The position numbers were made by a program, and so were the translations under genes. Shown here piece by piece: positions 12,301 to 22,600 of a stretch of DNA of 64,000 bases (positions are counted from its first letter, which is position 1; every line of letters begins with the position of its first letter). Below the pieces are notes generated by a model. That model had not been told where the DNA came from, made no database searches, and saw only the letters and a list, made by a program, of their open reading frames with translations. Source of the stretch: Brachypodium distachyon (lineage: Eukaryota; Streptophyta; Magnoliopsida; Poales; Poaceae); NCBI RefSeq assembly GCF_000005505.3, contig NC_016131.3, positions 40,382,855 to 40,446,854 on the forward strand, in the 5' to 3' direction.

Positions 12301-12620
12301 AAGGCTATAAAGACGAGCATCACCACAACCACAGGTTTCCTTGCCAGCAACAGCCGCCCGGCAGTGTGTTCTGTGGCTACTACTGTTGTCACATCCTTAT
12401 GGAGAATGCCAGCATGTTTAAGCCTGAGTGGAACGGGTCAGTCGCGCCGATGGAAGAGTACTGGCGGTCCCGAATGACAATGAGACACCGACCTAAATGG
12501 GTCGTCCATAACATTCAAAGGGAGTTCACCCATCTCATAAACAATGAGGTCATCAAGCCTAGTGAGGACTTTTTCAAACGCGTGGAACAAGTCGTGTTTA
12601 GGGTTCACCCACGACAATAG
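9301..12620 (+). pseudogene. CACTA second gene with DUF8039-like and Ulp1/C48 protease segments (decayed)
   Basis: Successive coding blocks are readable. 9371-9793 is a basic N-terminal part. 9875-10111 and 10252-10755 form a charged, coiled-coil-like region ending in a Pro-rich tract. 10819-11709 holds a DUF8039-like segment (CHIHVDKPGKPVGTIGRL). 11791-12047 and 12141-12620 form a C48 cysteine-protease domain. The Ulp1 triad is visible: His in DHWVTILI (codon 12145), Asp in YYFDALL (12195) and Cys in SVFCGYYCC (12372). The phase-compatible intron 12047-12140 ends in ACAG. Stops at 9791, 11707 and 11749 and several frame changes break it. Ulp1-like proteases next to TNP2 are common in plant CACTA elements; their role in transposition is not settled. 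Confidence 0.75.
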
Positions 12621-12940
12621 ATTCAAGCTTGAAATGAGATACATTTGTATTCTTTATATGCTTCTATGAAAGTTTGACACTTTGTAATTATGCTTTTATG
12701 AAATTTTGACACTTTGTAATCAATGTCATGAAGTGAGATACATTGTATTCTTTATATGCTTTAAATGATGGGGCTTATATACATTTGGCTTTAAATGATG
12801 TGATGTGACGTGCTGTGATGTGATGCGGCTTTATATGTATTTTTCTGTGATGAGTTACATTTTTCTGTGCTGTATATATTATTATGTATATTTCCTGTGT
12901 ATTTTTTATGGTTTTAATTTTTTTTTAAATATCGAAAATG

Positions 12941-13072
12941 TATCAGTGTCGGTCGCTCGACCGACACTGATGGGGAAACGTGACCGTTACTGATGATATG
13001 TACATCAGTAACGGTCGCGGGTATCATCAGTAACACGAAATTAGTAACGATGGCCGCGACCGTTAGTGACGC
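12941..13072. repeat. Right subterminal repeat array of the CACTA element
   Basis: TCAGTGTCGGTCG and CATCAGTAACGGTC motifs occur in both orientations, matching the left array. The terminus itself is missing or decayed. Confidence 0.75.
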
Positions 13073-13073
13073 T

Positions 13074-14121
13074 GTTTTTCTGCCCTTAGCAATGCGCGCT
13101 CGCCTGGCGCCGCTTCTTTAAGGACACCAAGACGGCACAAGGCTGCCGGCCGGCGCGCGGGAGACATGCATGCATGTATGTGACCACGGGGGCCGCCTTG
13201 CTTTCATGCCCGTCGAACGGGGCCGGCATGTCGATCAGATCGTGCGTGCATGCATGCGCCGGCGGCCGTCGATCGTACATGTCCGTTGTTTTCAGGTACG
13301 CTGACGTAACCATTGGGTCAGCGTGACAAAGGACGTACGTATGTGTACGCATGTCGCCGTAGAATCCATGCATGCAGTACGTACGTCGAGCTAGAGATGT
13401 CAAATAATTAATGACTAAACTCGTCCGGCATGCAGCACTAGTCTGGACGTACGGCCGGGGCTTGCCAAGACGCGCGCGCGAGCAGCAGGCAAGCGCGCGG
13501 CACGTACGTCGTCGCTGCCTCGGCTATGATGCGCAGCGCGCGGTGCTCTCTCGTCCTGCAGGGGCTGGCGGCGGCATTGCTGTGCTTTCTTGGAGGCGTG
13601 CGCTGCTGCGGCGGCATGCATGGAGCTTCCTGTGGACTTGCGGAGGCGTGCGCTTTCCTTGGAGGCGGGCGCTGTACTCGATCGACCGGCCGGCCGGATG
13701 CATGCGCGTGGGAGCAGGATGCATGCCTCTGCCTTGTGGTCCCGGCGTGCGTGCCCAAGCCCCAAGACGGCGGCGGCATTAAGCCTCCTTCTGCATGCAT
13801 GCATACCCGTCGAGCGATCGAGCTCTTCACCGGCCGGCAGCCGGCGTCCTTGAAGAAAGGCCCTCCAGCTGGTCGCGCGCGGCATCCATCGCAAACAAAC
13901 AAGAAGAAACGCATCTCGTACGTACGGCGGCATGGAAGCGGCCGGCCAGGCTCCGAAACAGGGCCGGCGCTCCATGGATCAGCAAGCTGCAGATAAAACA
14001 GGGCAGGCTCCATGGACTAATATTACTGCACATACACCAACCAGACAGAAAAGAACGTAGTAGCAGTAAAGGTTCGAATATAATGCTCCGAATCACCAAA
14101 ACCCATATAATCACCAAAGAA
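13074..14121. other. GC-rich, palindrome-rich spacer without a supported gene
   Basis: The stretch is dense in CATGCATG, CGTACG, GATCGATC and GGCCGGCC palindromes and CpG. It holds several long overlapping open frames on both strands, which is expected at this GC content. None shows a recognisable domain. Imperfect repeats of GGAGGCG(T/G)GCGCT occur at 13590-13675. Confidence 0.5.
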
Positions 14122-14748
14122 CTAGTAGCATCGATGTGAATGATAAACCAACAAGTTTTTCAAGTGCCCTGTTAATCGTTCAAACTGCCAAATGCATGCG
14201 AAATGGGCGGCACGAGTTTTGGAAAAGAATCGATCAAAGAGTCCGCAGAGAACCTTGTTACTTGGCGAGAACCTTGCAGCGCCTAGGAGTTGCTCCGGGA
14301 GCTCACCGCGGACGAAGAAATCAATTGCCGCGCCTCGGGTAGCGGTTCGCGAGGTACGCCAGAACGAGCAGCAGCGCTTGCTCCGCGACCATGCGGTAGA
14401 GACCGGAGTCCTCGACCCGCTCGGCTCGGGCTTGGGGTCGGGCGTCGGGGCCGGGGTCGGGTCGGCGTCGGGCGTCGGCGTCACCTCGCATCGTAGAACG
14501 GGACCCAGCCGGGGTTCCACCGGCGCGGCGCGGATGACCGTGGGAAGCCCGAGCTCGGCGGCAGGCTGGTAGAGGATCTCCGGGGGTTGGGGCAGCACCG
14601 TCGGCGGCGTGTCAACCGGAGCAACCGCCGGACTCCGGATCCACTGCGCCAGAGCCTGGATCGCAGCTCTCGCACCCTTGTCCAAGGCGAACGCATAGAT
14701 CGCTCTGACTGCCTTCCGCAGCTCCTGAAGCAGCGCCTTCTTTGACAT
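14122..14748 (-). CDS. Unknown small grass protein, possibly frameshifted
   Basis: On the minus strand an ATG at 14748 opens a 208-codon frame starting MSKKALLQELRKAVRAIYAF, with a helical N-terminal 45 residues, then a Pro/Thr-rich middle and a basic tail. A TATA-like CCATATAAG lies about 150 bp upstream (14899-14908), giving the start some support. Near 14400 another minus frame reads more like natural protein (SGLYRMVAEQALLLVLAYLA, ending in TGA near 14330), so the open frame may owe its tail to a one-base shift. No family was recognised and no function is claimed. Confidence 0.4.
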   Translation of the reverse strand: MSKKALLQELRKAVRAIYAFALDKGARAAIQALAQWIRSPAVAPVDTPPTVLPQPPEILYQPAAELGLPTVIRAAPVEPRLGPVLRCEVTPTPDADPTPAPTPDPKPEPSGSRTPVSTAWSRSKRCCSFWRTSRTATRGAAIDFFVRGELPEQLLGAARFSPSNKVLCGLFDRFFSKTRAAHFACIWQFERLTGHLKNLLVYHSHRCY

Positions 14749-14898
14749 GGTGGAGGCGGCGGGGCTCGCCGCTCGCCCTGCTGCTTGCGGATGGTGGAGG
14801 CGGCGGCGCTCGCGCGGCTGCTTGCGAATGGATCGTCGGTGGCGGGCGGTGCTTCTATCGGCCAGGTGTGGTGCTGCGATCGATGGCCGGGTGCCGCT

Positions 14899-14908
14899 CT
14901 TATATGGA
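14899..14908 (-). promoter_or_regulatory. TATA-like box upstream of the unknown minus-strand gene
   Basis: Minus-strand CCATATAAGA lies about 150 bp before the ATG at 14748. Confidence 0.4.
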
Positions 14909-15195
14909 AAGGAAGGAAGATCCATCACGCGATCTCTATTCTCTAGTGGCGGCGGCGCCATGCCAGCTGGCATAACGGCTTCGGTAATTTTTAAGAGCTG
15001 TTCGTACGCGTAGTCTTTTCGGTAAAAAAAAAATCTACACAGCTGCTTGGGTAAAAACCTGCGTATTTTTTTGGACGTCTTTTTTCTTTCTAGAATGCTT
15101 TTTGGCCGTCCTAGCAGTAGTGCTTGTTTATATGAGATAAGTTTTTCTTTTGAAGCAGCCACGTTCCACAATCCGTTTACCAGAGACTACATATA

Positions 15196-16025
15196 TAGTC
15201 ACGACACAAGACAACTATGATGGTCAAGCAACTTTGCAAAAATTACCTCCAAGAAAAAAATAAAATAAAATATTCTGCTCTTGGAAAAACTTGTGCCTAG
15301 CAAAACCGTCATCCACCCACATTCTCCAAGGCCACCATGGCAGCGCCGAAAAAAAAGGGCGAACAACCGCCACACGACACCGAGACTTTTTGACACGTCG
15401 GCTGGGGATCTTCCCTATGGTCACCAAAACTCGACGCCGTCAACTCATCCAACGTAGTCGAAGAAGAGGAAGGCTGCCACCTGCCATCATCCACACATCC
15501 AATTGCAAGACAACAAACACAACTAAAACAACCAACACGATCGCTACCCGCAAGAGTGCCGACCGCTAACCACGAGACCCGAATCTCGCCGGATCCAAAG
15601 ATCGGCAAGATGACCGGGCCACCTGCCCCTCGACGCCACAGGTTAAAGCGACACCAAGATGAAGGAAGAGCAGAGACAAATTATTCAGATGCGGCCCCGT
15701 CTGCTCCATAGAAGCAACTCTTCAAGAAATACTATGCCAACCTAACCACAGGCCGGAGCACTGGGGTCCCCACCCCTTCCCATCGCCTGAAGCGGCAGAA
15801 GAAGGAGGCAAGGACCGGCGGCTTGGCGCTGTAGTCCGGGCAGATGAGATCCCCGCTTGAGATCCCTTTCCTCGCTGGGAATGGTTCCTTATATGGGATA
15901 AATTGTATGACAAACATGTCCCGTTTCTGTTCTTTTTCCATGCTGACATGGATAAGTTGTGGGCCCCACCCACATAATCACACTCACAACGACTAAGGAC
16001 AAGTAACGGCCCACCATCAATTTGC
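15196..16025 (+). repeat. 0.83 kb dispersed direct repeat, copy 1
   Basis: It matches 16982-17873 along its length, from ACACAAGACAA near the start to GACTAAGGACAAGTAACGG near the end, in the same orientation. No TG...CA ends, primer site or coding region were seen, so it is described only as a repeat. The following 16030-16520 is GC-rich, with open frames on both strands and no recognised domain. Confidence 0.75.
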
Positions 16026-16720
16026 TCTCTCCCCGTCCCGATTCATCCCGCCACCGAACATCGCGCCGCCATGAGCGGCCGCCCACTTGTGCGCCCTGCC
16101 TCCGCCTGTAGATTCCCGCCGCCCGTTCGCTCCCGCACACTGCCTGCTCCCACTTGCCGCTCGGTACGCCTATGCGCTGCCCGCCTGCGCCCTCTCGTAG
16201 CCTTGTCGGCACGTTCGCCGCCCACACATCGTGTCCGGTCACTAATCGCCGCACGCCACTGCCAATCGGGAGGACCACCGGTGGCTTGTGCCGACGCGGT
16301 CCCTGCTGCCTTGCGCGAGGCTACCGCCATCCTGGCATCAGGCTCATCCCATCGATGTCCAAGTCCCGCGGGGAGCCGCAGGTCCGCAGCCGCCTTCCGC
16401 ACACGGACGCCGCCGACACGCACGAGCTAGTGGAGGCGACCAAGAGCGGGGGCGGGCGCTGGCGAGATCCGAAGGGCGGCGGCGAGATCCGGATCGGGCA
16501 TGGGTGGGGGTGAGATTCGTAGGAGAGGAGCGAGGAGGGCTCTGTTGGTTTTTTTTCTTTTTGGGCGGTACGTGTTTTTTCTGCGCTTGAGGACCGCGGG
16601 AGCCGGGATTAAAAGACGCGTGGGGATAGCGGTGGCAGATTCGTAATTTTGATGAAGTGACGTACCGCGACGTCCGTACGTACTATCACCACCAACTCCA
16701 ATTTAATATTTTTGTATAGA

Positions 16721-16978
16721 CTAGCAGATTGTCCATGCGTTGCTACGGAATAATTTTTCTCGTGCGGGTGATCCATTTCGTGTGGGGACTGAGGAGGACG
16801 GAAGCTTGCACTCGTGTCGTCCGGGAGATCGAGAGGAGGGGGCTTCCGCTGAGGATGGACGAAGACGGACGGCTTCAGGACCTGGGGTATTAGGTGGCAT
16901 ATTGGACGTAATTTCAGTGACATGACGTACCACGACCGTATCATCACCACCAACTGCAATTTAATATATTGGTATAGA
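16721..16978 (-). mobile_element. Short non-autonomous Helitron-like element
   Basis: On the minus strand it starts TCTATACCAATATATT and ends with an imperfect hairpin (CCGTAGCAACGCATGG) then CTAG. It is flanked by A at the 5' side and T at the 3' side, the A|T target expected of Helitrons. Immediately after CTAG a second related 5' end begins (TCTATACAAAAATATT, 16720 leftwards, resembling 16978 leftwards for about 70 bp). The two therefore sit head to tail. Confidence 0.6.
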
Positions 16979-16981
16979 TAG

Positions 16982-17873
16982 CCACAACACAAGACAAATA
17001 TGATTGTCAAGCAACTTTGCACAAAATATCCTGCAAGAAGAAACCAAAAATCCACTCTTGGAGAAATTTGTGCCTCGCCGAACCGTCATCCACCCACATC
17101 CTCCAACGCCATCATGGCAGCGCTGAAAAAAAGGGGCAAACAATTGCCATACCAAGATCTAGAAGAGCACCTTCGCATACAAGGATGCTTTCCGAGCCGA
17201 TGAACCGAACCATCGCAAGCAACAACACCGAGACTTTGTGGCACGTCGGCCGGGGATCTTCCCCGTGGTCACCAGAACTCGACGCCATCAACTTCATCCA
17301 ACGTAGTCGAAGAAGAGGAACACCGCCACCTGCCATCATCCACACATCCAATTGTAAGACAGCAAACACAACAAAAACGCCCAACACGATCGCTACCCGC
17401 AAGAGTGCCGACTGCTAACCATAAGACACAAATCTCGCCGGATCCAAAGATCGGCAAGATGACCGGGCCACCTGCCCCTCGACGCCACAGGTTAGAGCGA
17501 CACCAAGATGGAGGAAGAGCAGAGACAAATTATTCAGACGCGGCGCCGTCTGCTCCATAGAAGCAACTCCTCAAGAAATACTATGCCAACCTAACCACAG
17601 GCCGGAGCACCGGGGTCCCCACCCCTTCCCATCGCTTGAAGCGGCAGAAGAAGGAGGCAAGGACCGGCGGCTTGGCGCTGTAGTCCGGGCAGATGAGATC
17701 GCCGCTTGAGATCCCTTTCCTCACTGGGAATGGTTCCTTATACGGGATAAGTTGTATGACAAACATGTCCCGTTTCTGTTCTTTTTCGATGCTGACATGG
17801 ATAAGTTGTGGGCCCCACCCATATAATCACACTCACACCGACTAAGGACAAGTAACGGCCACCATCAATTTGT
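16982..17873 (+). repeat. 0.89 kb dispersed direct repeat, copy 2
   Basis: This is the second copy of 15196-16025. It has about 70 extra bases around 17150-17225 (GATCTAGAAGAGCACC onward) and begins just after the Helitron-like 5' end. Confidence 0.75.
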
Positions 17874-19200
17874 TCTTTTGCATCCAGGTTGGAAAATGCT
17901 TCACAGATATTTTCTCGTGCAAGTGTCTGGCTCAGATCCATTTGCAGGCAAAAGACGCCCTCTCAGCGCGGACTCACTTGAAAGATGGTCGACAGGAGCT
18001 ATTTGGCCGTCCATAAAATGCTCAGAGACCATTGGCAACCCAAAGGGTAGTGTATATGATCCATTACATCCAAACAAAGTGGGCTCAGGCAACACAACTC
18101 GAAAGATGGGAGCCAGGAGTAATTGGCCCCAAAAGCACGTCCCAATGCAGCGACTCAATTTGGCGGTCATCCGCTTTTTTATGCGTGGCGATCCATTTTC
18201 GATAGAGTTTGCACCGGATAGCTATTTTCACCGGATAGGCCGCTGTATAAAGTGTAAAATGCACTGACGGTCACTCAATTTTGTTTCGACTCTCAATTTA
18301 GTCATTACATTTTAGAAATCAAAAGTTACGGTCCGTGAACTTGGGGAAACATGCCACATACGCTAGACTTCGTGTAACTAAAAACTTATTGTGGCGTCTG
18401 GCTAGGAGATGTGCAATGACAATATTAAGATACTAATTATGGTATCTACATATATTAAGATACCAAATATGACCCACCGCCTATCGAGGTTACGTGAAGT
18501 CAGTTTGATTTGACCATTTTAAAATTTATCATATTTCTACCATTTTATTTTTTAATATAAACTTATTGTTTGTTTCTCAAGATGGACCATGTTCTAGATC
18601 TATGAAATTCAAAAGTCGGACTATTAACGGTGATGGTTGCATAATGGTATTGGTGGGTAATTTTCTTCAATCAAGATCACGGTTATGATTGATTAACGCA
18701 CTCCCTCCGTCCCATGTTAAACGATTCAAATTTGTCCAATTATGAATATACCTATGCCTAAAAAACGTCACTTAATATGAGACGGAAGGAGTACTTGTTT
18801 TTTTTAGATTTTCTACTTTTTTTCTGGTTGATCTGCATATACTTTTAGTATGAAATAGGTGTTGAGATTGGAAACAACTATCGTGCAAAATATCTTAAAA
18901 TTCTCAGAGTTTCTAAGCCCTGCCTGGTAATATTTAGGTATTTTACATATCACCAATTAGGTCGTTCCTTGTTCAAGACTATTTCTAACTGATGCTACAT
19001 CAGAAGCAGATGTGCGGTAACATCCATTCCCGAATAATAAGAGAGAAAACTGCGACCTAATCGACCAATGACCAAACTTGCAACAGGAAGAACACAGAGA
19101 AACAGAAAACCAAAAAGTACAGTGAACTATTGTCAGGACAAGAGAAATCTGTGGATCTTGGTCCAGGCATACACTCTCTTCTGGCCGAACAAGCTTACAT
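17874..19200. other. Decayed repeat sequence, no gene seen
   Basis: Contains the Stowaway MITE noted at 18701 and a region (18260-18480) resembling the edge of an old DNA transposon. No coding signal was supported. Confidence 0.4.
18701..18791. mobile_element. Stowaway MITE
   Basis: CTCCCTCCGTCCCATGTTAA at the left pairs with TTAATATGAGACGGAAGGAG at the right, giving a 91 bp hairpin-type element with the Stowaway end motif. Confidence 0.8.
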
Positions 19201-19645
19201 GACATAGTTATGAGTTTACATGGACAACCTCAAAGGAAGTAAAACCTACTAAGCTCTTGAGTTGCACGGTGATTGTCTCGACTGTTCAGGTTGACGATGT
19301 TGTGCTGAGTGCTAGTCTGAAGAATCGTGCGTCTATCTCGCCAGCATCTGCTTCTGAATGTAGGGGGTCAGACAGAGGCCTCAAATCGACCCACTAGTGG
19401 TTCAGCTGTAAATTGTTTGCCATATTAAATCAGCGGGACAACTTCAGATCAAAAAGGAAAAGCTAATAACATAAAAGGTGTTACCATCAAGCTGTTCCTA
19501 GTTCAAAAACCAAACTGCTTTCTCTATCTTGGTTGTGTATATCAGCAGCAAATGTTCCACACACTACAGTGAGAACATCATTTTAACTTGGACGGGGAAA
19601 TCACCGGGGCTTGTTATTTAGTCTTCGATTGATCACCTCAGCTCA

Positions 19646-22600
19646 TCACCGTTGTTGGTTCTCCCTCCTCCAAGCATAGCGGGTCCTGTCATTGTACCTA
19701 GGCCTATCTGATGCTCTCTGAGGCACAGGCTCCACCCTTCTCTGCCTCTCCGGAGACCTCTGGACAATCTCTCCATTAACAAAAAGCTCAGCTGCAAAAT
19801 CAAATAGATCGGAGAATATGAATATTTTGCTTCTAGTCCTATAAGGGTAATCTAAACAACCTAGATTAATCCAAAGACATTGAAATGTTATATAGGCTAG
19901 ACAGGATAAGATAATAGCTGTAAATGCATTGTTGAGGTTTTGCCTCCACTGATCAGCATTACTGTACCCGAGTGCAGAACCAATGACAGGGTTTTGCTTC
20001 AAGTCCGTTAGCATTTAAAACAAGGAATTGCAAACTGACAACATACAGAAATAACTGTAATTCAGATAGAACCCACAATGGAAGTAAAACAGCATCATAG
20101 ATGTGATTCACAAGAAAATGCTATAATAGCTAATTAAGCTCAGTGAAATTTGGTGAACGACAATCATGGTTATGATGTTTCATCTCTACTGATCTGATCT
20201 GTGAGACTGTGACACACTTTATTGACGGGCACGGACATTACTGCCAATTAAGCTCAGCTGCTTTGCCAAAATGGACAACAAGACAGGCTTGGCGAAGAAT
20301 GGCAACTAATTCTCAGAACAGATAAAAGAGACAGAAATATATCATCAATGTCTCATCTCCACTGATCATAAACCTATTTTGCCAAGGTGCTGAACCTTTA
20401 GAGAGACATTTGTTCTTAGTCATTAGCATTCAAAGCAAGAAATTGCCAACTAGGCTTCTCCGTTTTGCCAAGATGGACTACAAGACAAGTTTTGTGAAGA
20501 ATAGTCACTGACCAAACTCAAAAATAATAGATACCTTGAAATAAGCAACAACCCATGAGGCTAGGCCTGGCAGTGGGTCGAAAACTAGACCATACCTGAA
20601 CCAAACCCGTACTAATCAACCAAGCAGCCAAACCTCACCCAAACCCATTCGGTAGTTCAATCAACCAAACCAAAACCAAACCCACGGATATTTAGACCAG
20701 AACCAAACTAAAGCAAAGGATCATCTGTAGGTTGAAACCATTGGCTCAAATGGGTCCGGAGGTCACGGAGGGAGCAGGTGAGGAGGTCGAGGTCGGCGTC
20801 CGTTACGGTGATGCGCTTGAGGGAGAGGGAGCAGAGCGCTGGGAAGGCAGCGAAGGCGAAGGCGGCGGCCCGGGGGGCGGAAGGCGGAGCCAGCCCACCC
20901 AAGAGGCAGGAGGTTGAAGTCGGAGAAGCAGGGGCGGCCCTCGCCGTTGGAGAAGCGCCGCCGCGCGAGGATGTTGCGGACGACGACGGGACGCACGGTG
21001 GCGGACTCGGCGTGGTGCCAGGAGCGGGAGACGATGGAGACGGCGCCCCTGTCACGCACTCACGCGGCACGGTGAGGGCGAGGCCAGGAGACGAGGAACT
21101 GGAGCACCTGGTCGGGCGGTGGCAAGGGCGAGGCGCGCGGCCGCTTGGGCGGGACGGCCTCGTCGCGGATGGATTGCTGCGGCCGGCGGGAACGAGTGGC
21201 CGGCGGCGATATGGACTGTAGGCAAGCTCCTTCCGGGACGGATCAGGTAGGCCGTAGGTGGGCGGCGGCGTGTGGCGGCAGCCGCGGAGGTGTGGCTGCG
21301 ACGGGTCCAGGGGAAACTGCCGGTTCACAACCATTGAATTTCTTCAGTTTCTGACTGAATTGTTACGGCCCAAACTCAACTAGTCTAACCTATTTTCGCT
21401 GTGAACCAAAACCAAAACTGAACCATTTGGGATCTCAAACCATTTACACCTGAACCAATTAAGCCCAAAACAAAACCCACCCACTAAAACCCGGTTATAC
21501 CTAAACCATTCCCAGGCCTACAAGAGGCGGTAAATGTGTCACTAATGTTTCATCTCCACTGATCAGAACCTCATTTCACTGAGGAGCTGAACCGTTAGAG
21601 AGACATTTTTTCTTTGTCCATTAGCATTCAAAGCAGGACATGGCCTTTAAGATGTCACAGCTTTCCCAAGATGGACTAAAGAACCTTTGGTAAAGAATGA
21701 ACACTAGTTAAACTCAAAAGAGTTCCGAAGGCAGCAAATGGGTTACTTGATGTCTCATCTCCACTGATCAGAACCCCATTTTACCGAGGTGCTGAACCGT
21801 TAGAGAGACATTGTTCTTAGTCCATTAGCATTCAAAGCAACACATTGCCAAGCAGGCTTTCTCACTTTGCCAAGATGGACTGCAGTACAAGTTTGGTGAA
21901 AAAACAGTCAGTTGGGAACAACTCCAAAATAGATCAATGGCTTCAAATAAGAAAAATCCCCAACATGCGGTAAATATGCTATCGAAACACATTTTACAGA
22001 GTTGCTGATCGGCTAGCGAGACATGTTTTTCTTAGTCCAGTAACATTCAAAGCAGGGATTTGCCTATCCTCATAGGCTTGCCAATATGGACTAGAGCATT
22101 TAAGGCCTAGGTTCGGGTCTGAAAAAATTGTCATCATAATGAACTGATTTAAATGTGTCCTAATATTTCATCTCCACTGATCAGAACCTCATTTCACCGA
22201 GGAGCTGAACCGTTAGAGAGACAGTTTTTCTTAGTCCATTAGCATTCAAAGCAGGACATTGCCTTTAAGACGTCACAGCTTTGCCAAGATGGACTAGAGA
22301 AACCTTTTGTAAAGAATGGCCACTATTTAAATGCAAAAGAGAATCAAAAGGCCCTAAATGAGTTAATTGATGTCTCATCTCCACTGATCAGAACCTCATT
22401 TACCAAGGTGCTGAACCGTTAGAGAGACATTGTTCTCAGTCCATTAGCATTCAAAGCAAGACATTGCCAAGTAGACTTCCTCACTTTGCCAAGATGGACT
22501 GCAGTACAAGTTTGGTGAAGAACAGACACTTGAGAAGAACTCTAAAATAGATTAATGGCTTCAAAGAAGAAAAGCCCCAACGGGTGGTAAATGTGCTACT

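Larger units (their letters stand above)
3866..13073 (+). mobile_element. CACTA (En/Spm-type) transposon, about 9.2 kb, right terminus not recognisable
   Basis: The left end is CACTACTACAAAA at 3866, the canonical CACTA terminus. Subterminal arrays of CATCAGTAACGGTC and its complement follow. Inside, in order, lie a TNP2 transposase gene (4753-8215) and a second gene with DUF8039-like and Ulp1/C48 segments (9301-12620). The right subterminal array runs to about 13045, but the expected TTTTGTAGTAGTG end is absent; sequence after about 13073 looks unrelated. Both genes carry stops and frameshifts, so the element is probably not autonomous. Confidence 0.85.

Noticed and set aside
13411..14013. 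Long open frames on both strands in the GC-rich spacer
   Set aside because: Several overlap in different frames, composition is Arg/Ala/His-rich, no domain or splice logic; expected from high GC.
15196..17873. Complete LTR retrotransposon with 0.85-kb LTRs
   Set aside because: No TG...CA ends, primer site, purine tract or coding sequence; called a direct repeat only.
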